DNA from: Rhizophlyctis rosea
Taxonomy: Eukaryota; Chytridiomycota; Chytridiomycetes; Rhizophlyctidales; Rhizophlyctidaceae
Assembly: GCA_027596075.1 (NCBI GenBank)
Contig: JADGJC010000190.1
Span: forward strand, 1 to 64,000
Direction: 5' to 3'
Length of the DNA stretch: 64,000 bases
Shown: in pieces, positions 54,901-64,000 of the stretch
Layout: each line of letters starts with the position of its first letter
Position numbering within the stretch: position 1 is the first letter of the stretch
Translations under genes and position numbers: made by a program
The notes under the pieces: generated by a model
What the model was told of the DNA's origin: nothing
Seen by the model: the letters and a program-made list of their open reading frames with translations, nothing else
The model's database searches: none

Positions 54901-57900
54901 GTGCTGTGACGGGCCATGACCTTGTTCGGATCAATTTGAGCGAGCAGACGGATTTGATGGATCTTTTTGGGAGTGATTTACCTGTTGAGGGGGGTAGTGG
55001 TGGCGAGTTTGCGTGGAGGGATGGACCGTTTTTGAAGGCTATGCAGGAAGGGAGTTGGGTTTTACTTGATGAGTTGAATTTGGCGAGTCAGCAGGTTCTT
55101 GAGGGGTTGAATGCTTGTTTGGATCATCGGGCTGAGGTGTATGTTCCGGAACTTGATCGGGCGTTTGGGTGTCATCCGGGTTTTAGGGTTTTTGCGGCGC
55201 AGAATCCGCAGCATCAAGGCGGAGGACGTAAAGGGCTTCCGAGGAGTTTTGTGAATCGGTTTACGCAGGTGTATATTGAGGCTTTGACGGAGGGGGATTT
55301 GGGATTTATTTCGCGGACGTTGCATCCAGATGTCGATGAGGGGGTTTTGGAGAAGATGATACGGTTTAATGAGAGGATGAAGGAGGAGACTATGGAGAGG
55401 TGTTCGTTTGGGATGAGGGGTGGGCCGTGGGAATTCAATTTGAGGGATGTGATGCGGTGGGTTGAGTTGGTTAAGAGTGTTGGGCGTGTTGGGGATCCTG
55501 GGGATTATTTGGAGATGGTTTATTCGCAGCGGATGAGGACGGCGGAGGATAGGGGGAGGGTTAGGGAGTTGTATCGGGAAGTTTTTGGGAGTGTTCCGGA
55601 GGGGAGTTTGAGGAGGCCTTTTTGGCAGGTTTTGGAGGGTTGGGTGCAGGTTGGGAATTCGTTTTTGAAGAGACGGGGACGGAGGGGTGGTGCTGGTGGA
55701 CGTGGTGTTCCGGTTGAGCATTTACAGGTTTTGACCAGTGAGTTGAGTGTGCTTGAGAGTCTTGTGAAGTGTGTTGAGAGGCGCTGGATGGCGCTCTTGA
55801 CTGGTCCTGGGGCGTCGGGGAAGACGAGTCTTGTGAGGGTTTTGGCTTCGTTGGCGGGGGAGAGGTTGGAGGAGTTTTCGATGAATCCTGGTGTTGATGC
55901 TGTGGAGTTGCTTGGAGGGTTTGAGCAGGCAGATTTGAAGAGGAGAGAGAGGGGGGTTTTGGGTGGCGTTGAGAGAATTTTTGAGGTTGTTGTTAGAGAG
56001 GTTGTGAGGAGGGAGGGAGAGGGCGGGTTGGGGGTCGTTGAGGATGCGTCGAGGGCTTGGGAGAGGATTCACGGGAGGGAGGGGAGTGGAGGGCAGAAGG
56101 GGAAGCATCTGTTGGATGTTGCGGCTGTTGAGGGGCTTTTGCAGGGTTTGGAGACTTTGGTGAACCAGTATGCTATATCGCTCACGGAGGAAGGCGTTCC
56201 GTCCGTTCAGCATGTACTGTCCCTGCTCCATACCTACCGTGCATCTTTGACGGAGGGCGTACACGGCCGGTTTGAGTGGATTGACGGAACGTTGATCCGA
56301 GCGTTAGAAGAAGGACACTGGATTCTGATTGACAACGTCAACCTATGTCCCGCATCGGTGTTGGACCGTCTCAACTCGCTGTTCGAACCCGGGGGTGTGC
56401 TCATGGTAAACGAACGTGGACTCGTGAACGGCGAAGTAAAAGTCATTCGACCGCATGTGAATTTCCGGATATTCATGACGATGGACCCGCGGTTTGGAGA
56501 AGTTTCGAGAGCGATGCGGAACCGGGCTGTTGAATTGTTTGTTGGGGTACGGGATGATGGTGGTGTGAGGGCGCCAAGTGATGTTGATTTTGTGAGGGTT
56601 TTGAATGATGTTGGGGTACCTGGGATGAAGGTTCCGAGGGCTGTGGCGGCACTTTTGGATGAGGTTCAACGACAGGACGTGGAGTGTGAGGGGGTTGATG
56701 TTAGGGCTGTTGTGACGTATGGGAAACTTGTTGTTGAGCGGGTGCAGAGGGGAGATGGGTGGGAGGAAGCGGTGCGGAAGGCGTTGGAAGAGGCGTATCC
56801 GACGTTGGATGTTGGGGAGGTACGGATTGCGGCGTTGACGGGGGAGTTGGTTAGTGTTGGGAGGGATTTGTTTGATTCGGTGGACGTTGAGGGACGGCTT
56901 GCGGCGCCGACGTCGTGGCCTTTGCCTGTTGCTGGGCGGTTGCTGACGGAGCATTCGCAGTTGGCAGGAGTGGCGGTTGCGGAGGGGCCGTTGGAGAGTC
57001 TTGTCAAGTGGGATGAGGAGGGGTTGAAGGAGTCGGCATTGTTTAAGGCTGTTGAGCCGGTTCCTGGTCGGGTCGAATTGTTTGCCGCGGCCCGGAGGTT
57101 GTTGTGGGAGTTTGTGGATGGAAGGAGGTTGCAGATCAGATTGTCGAAGTTTACGCATGGGGGTGGAGATGCACTTACGGTTGCTATGGTTCCGGTGTTG
57201 GCGAATCAGGATCCGGTGTATGGGAATGTTCTTCGGATGTTGCAGGAGGAGGTGCTGAGAAGTGCGGCTGTTCCTGCGCAACTGTTGCTTGAGCAGGTAG
57301 GTTATTCTCTTGTATTGGATTGTAGAAGGGTTATTATTAATGCATACTCTAGCCCGCAGATTTGCACAATAACCCCACACTGGCTAGCTACGTCGCACGC
57401 AACCTTTCGACTGAATTGCAACAACTTTGGACATGGCATGCTCAACTCGTGTATTTGCGTCATATTGAACGTCGTTTGTATGAGGCGAAGCTGGTCGAAG
57501 AGCAGGTTTATGTAGCTGGAAAATCTTTGAGGGTGAACAAGATGAATGTTGCGCAACAGTCCCATGCGTACGTTTTGGGAAGGGTTGGGGAGAGTCAGTT
57601 GGTTCACGCTGGCGTGAGGACTTTTTGGCCTTTGCTTACGGCTTTGAAGGAGGCGGTTGGGGTTTGGGTGAAGGAGTGGAGTGGTGGTTTTGTTGAGGTA
57701 TGTTCAATGTGGAGGCTGGGGAAATTCTAATTTCAATAGTCTCACTGTCCCCTTCTACATGTAGAACGTGAAAATTTTGACGATCATCCTCGACCAATAC
57801 GATCACCTCTGGAAATCTCTTCAGTCCAATGACCTGCAATTCGACAGAATCTACGTTACCATCCGTCGTATGCGGAAAGCCTTGCATCAAGTTGAACCGT

Positions 57901-60900
57901 ATGTGCGAGCTCAGGCTGAGATGGGCGAAGACGACGCTAGTGGACGGTTGGTGCGGAGTATGGTTGATACTGTTGAGGCGTTGGATTTGTCGAACTTGAA
58001 CACGTCGAGCGTTCTGTATAAGCGTGGTGGGGTCATTACGCTGAGGAAGGCGGAGTTGTTTGAGGTTGAGACGTTGTTCCAGAAGATTGGTAGAAGGTTG
58101 GATTTCAGGGTGGTTGATGTTGCTGGTATGCGTTCTTTGTCATGGGGTTGTTAGACATGTTTGCTGATGCGGCGTTATAGGATGGATCAACCACCCGGCT
58201 CTGTGCATCTCCGATGAGAGTAAAGCGAGTATTATTGAAGGAATTGCAACTCTTTATTATTTGAACGAGACGAAGACCGATAATGCTGCTCTGGTGGAAG
58301 TTCTACGGGGTGTAGCTGATGTAAGTTTTGTTGCTGTCATTAGGCGCCAAATGACCATATTTTAAACGGGTTATGGTTCCACAGCGTCTGGCCGATCAGT
58401 TAACTCAGCTCGAGGGTGAAGCCGAGAAGTTGCAGGCTACCATTGCTCAACTGCAACCGACGGGAGAGTCACTCGTGGCCGTTGAAACGCTTGTGCCATT
58501 ACAGGAGGTGGCGATCCGCAGTGAGCGTACTGCTCGCTTGACGGCATGGTCTGTTACCGATGTTGCGAATTTGAAGAGGGAAATGGCGGTTCTTGCGAAG
58601 TTGAGTGCAATTGTCGAGATGGAGGGAGCGGATGATTTGAAGATGGTATGGTTGCAGGTTTCTTTTTGGTTCCGCCAATATTGGGTACTAATTGAGTTGC
58701 AGGTTGAATTGAAGAAGTTGGCGACGGAGCTGCGTGAATTCAAGGATGAAGCCTTTGAACATACTTCCCGAAATCCGTTGGATGTTGAATCGGTTCAACG
58801 GCTCATTTGGTTGACTGAGGCAGATGGTGCTTCTGAGCGGAGCGTGTCGGGTATGTTTAGCGTGTTTACATGAGTGCGAACACTTCCTAATGGAAAGTGC
58901 GCAGATGGTCAAGCCGTTGCTACCATGCGTGGAGTGCTTCAAGATGGGCTGTACAAATGGTACCGAGCGCTGTGGAGTAATGCTGCCAACGTTTGGAGTG
59001 TGTGCATGGGGAGCGATGACATTGTGACCATCTTGGATGGAAATTTGATGCAACTTCTGAGTGGGAATGTCAAAGATGCCAAGGTAAGCATGTGTAATGT
59101 TCATTAGCTAAGGATTGTATTGACATGCAGTGAAGGACCTTGACGTCAGCACCAACGGGGCTTCTCTACTTCATACCGCTGTCAATACCCGCTTTGCATT
59201 CCGCATGCTGTAAGTCTGTTGAGTTTACCTGATCGCCGGACGCCTATTGACAATTTACCATTTAGTGCGCCGATGGATGGTGTGCCGATCCATGGAATTC
59301 AAGGCAAAGCAAGGCAGCTGGAGCATTTGAAGGATTATTTCATTTCGTCACGAGCCATTCGCCACTATGCTTACGATCATGACTTCCGGATGATCATCAC
59401 CAAATTGAAGCAGGTAAGTTGCGCCGGTTGTGTAAAGACCCTGTTATCGTGATATAACTGATTCCTGTTGCAGTTCATGGAAGGGCATACCAAGAGCTTC
59501 TCGGCGGACACTATGGCGGAGATACAAAGTGTATTCAAGGACTTGCTTGAGGCCGCAGGAAGAGAGTCAGCGCAGTTGGTGCCGACGCTTCAGAGCCTCC
59601 TTCAGCGAGCGCACTCAGATATATCTCGTGCCCATTTCACAGCCTTCATCCAACCGGCGCTGGCATGCATTGGCAGCATCTTAGCAGGGACTAACAACCC
59701 TGTTGCGGCTCTGGGACAAGCTTGGCTATACGTTTCCTTGGCATTTGTTCGTGCTTATATTCCGAAAGTGCCAGTTGATGCTGCTTCAGGACCCGCAGCC
59801 AAACTATCGTTCACGGACGATGAAGCTATCAAGCTGCGTGCGGAGATCAACGTACGTGCTGAAGCGGAGCGGCTTCTCACCGGCAACAACGACAATCGCC
59901 AAGTACGGGACCTGATGGCTCAGTTGGAAGACAAGCTCCAGTTTTCGAAGAAATGGCAGAGACGGGTTGCGTTGCGTCCAGCAAAGTCGCAAATGCGGGA
60001 AGTGCATAATGACTTATTGCAGCTCAACAACACCATCCTTGGAGAGGCGGTCGTTTCGTCCTTACTTTCGGAAATCCGCAATTCGAACCATCAAACAATT
60101 GCTGCTCGGGAGCCTTCCTTGCAGAGTACACTTGCGGCGTTTGTGGAACACATGGAAGTCAAATATCCGATGTATCGGGATGTGCTTCAGCCTATTCACC
60201 TTGCTGTCTATCAGTTCAAGTATGGGTTACGACTTGTAGCGCAGTCAGGAGCGCAAACGACACCGTCTCAACAAGCCGTTGAGAAGTTACAGACTGTGCT
60301 TTCCGAATTCGTCACCAGCGGAGTCGAAAACTCATTCCCGATGGATGAAGTTCTCCACGCCCTTCGGCACGCTTTCGCAACCGAGAAGGGACAAGCTAAC
60401 AAGCACCGGGTCAGAGTGATTCTTGCTATGCTTCATCGCGTTCAGGCGGTGGTGACCGTACGGACGGGGGTCAATGCGGAGCTGTTGCGGATCATGCACA
60501 CCTTGCTGGGAGAAGTGGTTGAAATGTGGTCTGCTGCGGAGGAGGAGCGGCTGGAGAAGTTGCGGGCGGAGGAAGCGTTATATAAGTACAAAGAGATGAA
60601 GCATGAGGTGGAGAGCGAGGCGGTGCTCGAGGAAGAAGAGTACAAGGAACTGTTCCCGGATTTCGGAGCTGAATTGGCGGACATAGTGGCAGCACCTACG
60701 GATGATGGCGTTGAAGCGGCGAAGGATGACGAGAAGGGCGCGAAGGCAAAGTCATCTACATGGGATTCGGAGACGGGGCAAGAAGTTCGACTTCTTCACG
60801 AGAAAATTGTTGCGTGCCTGGCAATGACCTCGTCGCAAACTGGAGAGGCAGCTGCACAATTCGTACCTCGCTGGACGAGGGCTTATGACCGGTCGTATGA

Positions 60901-63900
60901 TAGCGCGGCAGACGTTGCCAAAATACAAACGGAGTATGCTAGTCTAGAGTTGGATGGGCTTTCATATCAGGGACACAGTTACATGTCAATCCGACGGTGG
61001 GAAGAATTGAGTCGTTTGGCGTTCGACACGGAAACCGGTATATCGGGGGGATACGACTTCTACAGAGATTCCAACGTGCCTGAAGCGCGCAAAATCCACT
61101 CCGTGCTCCTGAGCTTTGATCGTCGAATCTGTGACTTATTGACCCAATGGCCCGATCACGCGGTCCTTCGGCAATTGGCAGCCCTTTGCACACGTGTTGC
61201 CGGCTTTGCCATCACCTCGCCCATTATGAAGCTTTTGACGGGGTTGGAGATGCTCTTGATGACGTCGCAAGACTGGGAGGCGTATGCGAGCCGGGAAGTG
61301 TCCATCAAGGCCAATATGGACGAAATCATTGTGCTGATTGTTGAATGGAGGAAATTGGAGTTGCGGTGTTGGCGGCAATTGCTTGATGTTGAGGACAGGA
61401 AAAGTGAAGGGAAGGCTAGTGCGTTGTGGTTCCACTTGTGGAAGATTGTTGTTGGGGTTGCCGTTCGTGGTCCGAATGGAGAAATGGTGAGTTTTGCTAT
61501 GACTAAGTTTGTCAAGAACAAAATCAATGACCATGTGGGCATTTAGGAAAACGGCGACGGTGCTGAATTGATGAAGAGCATGCTCACAGCCGTCGATGAG
61601 TTTTGCAATTCGTCAACACTTGGCGAGTTTGCAACCCGCATAACAATGCTTCGCACCTTCTACCTGCATCTGAAATGCGCATCACTCGAAGTTCCAGAGG
61701 TCCAACGTCACCATTTCGAATCTGTGGGCAATATTGTTTGGAATGTTTGCCAGTACTACGAACAGTTCGAACCTGAAGTCAAGAATTTGATCTCTGGACT
61801 CCGGAAGCCCATCGTGAAGGAGCTCAATGAGTATGTGAAGATCGCCAGTTGGAAGGACGTGAATGTGTATGCTTTGAAGGAGAGTGCTACACGCACGCAC
61901 CACCACCTTCATAAGTTCATCAAAAAGTACAGAATAGTGTTGGACAAGCCGGTTAAGGAGGCGATCTCTGCCGCGCAGGAGCGGGTGGTTTTGGAGGGTG
62001 ATCGGTCGTCACGGTCCGTTGAGACGTTGTTGGCGAAGGTGGGGACTGGGCGAGAAGACATCTCGAATGCAGAAATGGTACCGCATCCGGTGACGATTGG
62101 TGGGGACGATATGAGGTTCAACCAGATCGATCATCTCGTCAGCCGCATGAAGACATTGTCTACGAAGATCACTTCGGACAGTTTCTTGGCTACTGCGGGA
62201 ACGGCTGTGGACGAACTTGGAGGGACCATCTTGGAGCGCATCAAGGAGTTCAGGGATGTAAACGGATCATTGGAGGGTGGTTCGAAAACGGCGAAGAATC
62301 AGAAACTGATGAGGAAGAAGGCATTAGTAGATCTATTAAGGCATTTGGCCCACCTCGGTTTGTCGCCGCGATGCACACATGTTTACACCCAACAACGTGA
62401 ACCTTCCTACATTTACGCTCTTCCCGTTCCCGACGTCGCCACTACTGTCAAAGCAGCGGACGAAACTACCCGCCCCTTCTCTCAGCATATCGCTGAGCTC
62501 TTTGACGCCGGCAACTCGTACTTCTACCGTAACTTGGCCCGCTTGACGAAACTCCGTGCGTTGGCTTTGGGACACTCGCAGGATTTGACGTCGGGAGAAG
62601 TGGACAGAGCGTCGAGTTTCGTAGAACACTTGCTGCACCTCGCGATTGAGGAACGGCTCTTGTTGGAGAAGTTTGCAACCTCTTTCAAGTCATTGTTAGG
62701 TATCAGTAAGCAGATGTCGCAACTTCATGCGACGGTGACCACAGCTCCATCCACCTTGATTCCTTCTGGGCAATTTTTGGAAGGGCTGAATGAAGTTCGA
62801 AGTGCGGTCGATGAAGCTGTAGTAATGTGTTCGCAGACTTCGATTTTGGTGAAGATGGATGCAACTGTTAGTGGGGAGGCAAAAGGACATTTGCAGGGCA
62901 TCATATCGCAGCTGAACGGAGCAAAGGTCTTGGTGGATCGGTTGCACGCGGAGTCGATGTATGTTGGGGCGGCGACCATCTTGTCGGTTAGCTCTGTCGG
63001 GTTGTTGAAGGGAGCAATTGCGGCGTATGTAGGGTGCTCCGAGACCTGGAATTCATTGAGAACGGTGCCCTCCGCGCCGTACGTCGCCATGGCGCTTTCT
63101 GCAGTTAGGTCTACGATGAACAAGCGGTTGGTGGCTCTTAGGAAGTTGACTTCATCCCTCGACATGCTTGCTACTCCATCCAGTGGCATCGCGCCGACGG
63201 ATTTGGAAGCTGCGGTCGGCAGTGCAAACGCCGTCATAGATTCTCTTCTGATCGCTTTCCAAGCGCTCAACGTAAACAAAAATCGGGAGACGGAGCCAGA
63301 CGAGGAAATGGATGAGTTCGGAATGCACCCGAAGCATATCGTACTTGCCCATCAGGAATTAGGCGAGACATTCCGGGGACTGCAGGTTGGGCGTATCATG
63401 AACTCGCTGGAAACATTCCTGGCGGAGGTCCAAGGGACGGGCTCGGTCGATGGTCGTACTTGGGCGAGTCAAGCATGTTCGCGTATTTACCCCCTCCTTC
63501 ATCAATTCATTCTCACCACGCAACGCCGACTTTTCGACTTCATGCTCCTGCATCGATCTCTTGGCAAGCTGACCTACATTTTGTGCAATACGTTCGCCGC
63601 GCTCTTTAAGGATGGGTACTGTGTTCCACAAGAGGAGAAGGGGGAGGAGCAGGAAGGAGGGGAAGAGACTGCTACGGGGACGGGGATAGGAGAAGGTGCC
63701 GGTGATAAGGATGTTAGTGACGAAATAGATAACACCGATCAGGTGGAGGGTATGCAGAATGAAGCATCTAATGAGCCCAACTCCGAACAACACATTCCCG
63801 AGGAAGATGACGCGATTGAAATGGATACTGACTTTGAAGGCAAGATGGAGGATGCACAACGGACTGGTGAAGAAGAAGGGGAGGCAGAGGAGGAGCAAGA

Positions 63901-64000
63901 GGAAGGGGAAGAGCCTGAGGAGCAGATGGGTGAGTTGGATGGGAAGGGCGATGTGGTGGATGAGAAGCTTTGGGGGGACGAAGACGAGAGTGCTGGACAA
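48983..64000 (+). CDS. MDN1: Midasin (Rea1), AAA+ ribosome-assembly ATPase, partial at right edge
   Basis: Fifteen exons as called (48983-49500, 49574-49646, 49704-50313, 50381-52785, 52867-57296, 57353-57697, 57765-58125, 58181-58320, 58385-58645, 58703-58850, 58905-59083, 59151-59209, 59266-59413, 59474-61486, 61547 to the edge), about 4700 aa. Six AAA modules in one chain: Walker A GPPGVGKTS, GETGTGKTS, GPTSAGKTS, GDTGCGKTS, GSPGVGKTS and GPGASGKTS, with Walker B boxes such as LLDEINLAT and LLDELNLAS; AAA6 has the degenerate LIDNVNLCP usual for midasin. A long helical linker and the D/E-rich tail follow; the MIDAS domain lies beyond the window. Midasin strips Rsa4 and Ytm1 from pre-60S particles. 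The frame changes by one base between about 54609 and 54720 in a GC palindrome (see findings). Several splice sites in 57.2-59.5 kb are choices among close options. Confidence 0.95.

Noticed and set aside
1..64000. CRISPR arrays, bacterial operons, insertion sequences, rRNA genes
   Set aside because: Read for and not seen; the region is a spliced eukaryotic gene neighbourhood without transposase or reverse-transcriptase frames.

Overview
The window is a stretch of intron-rich eukaryotic chromosome, most likely from a zoosporic (flagellated, chytrid-type) fungus. The fungal assignment rests on small GT-AG introns of mostly 55-110 nt, on fungal-type housekeeping genes (ATP synthase subunit k, RACK1/Cpc2, cofilin, Prp19, Dom34, midasin) and on a DUF4419 gene. 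The zoosporic assignment rests on a clear RABL2 gene, a GTPase of intraflagellar transport that is kept only in lineages with cilia or flagella, together with a CSL-type transcription factor. No species name can be read from the sequence.

Layout. 1-425: C-rich edge and a 3' flank. 426-1430 (-): alpha/beta hydrolase. 1431-2580: uncertain. 2581-2928 (-) and 3297-5163 (+): ATP synthase subunit k and RACK1, divergent. 5897-7089 (-): cofilin. 7090-9666: long gene-free stretch with a repeated TTGACAGGTAA element. 9667-14004 (+): CSL transcription factor with a very long disordered N-terminus. 14629-15331 (+): GFA/CENP-V zinc protein. 15550-15634 (-): an odd tRNA. 15875-17950 (+): unknown 662-aa protein. 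18884-18956 (+): tRNA-Thr(AGU). 19355-21531 (-): a complete TIR-domain gene and a truncated tandem copy. 23405-24993 (+): F-box-like protein. 25387-30210 (-) and 31612-36710 (+): two very large secreted proteins, head to head. 38245-39363 (+): DUF4419 protein. 40400-41709 (-): second complete TIR gene. 42704-43761 (-) and 44161-46128 (+): RABL2 and Prp19, divergent. 46381-48362 (-) and 48983-64000 (+): Dom34/Pelota and midasin, divergent; midasin runs off the right edge before its MIDAS domain.

How the parts fit. The flanks (1-15 kb and 42-64 kb) are conserved housekeeping functions: ribosome-associated signalling and quality control (RACK1, Dom34), ribosome assembly (midasin), splicing (Prp19), actin turnover (cofilin) and respiration (subunit k). 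The middle (about 16-42 kb) is accessory in character: unknown and F-box-like proteins, three TIR-domain loci with the same splice positions, and a head-to-head pair of giant secreted proteins that both carry a signal peptide and a dibasic KR site. The TIR family and the secreted pair are the best candidates for something not yet described.

Exon boundaries were set by hand from GT/AG sites, reading frame and resemblance to known families. Where a frame count closes exactly this is stated. No alignment or database search was run.
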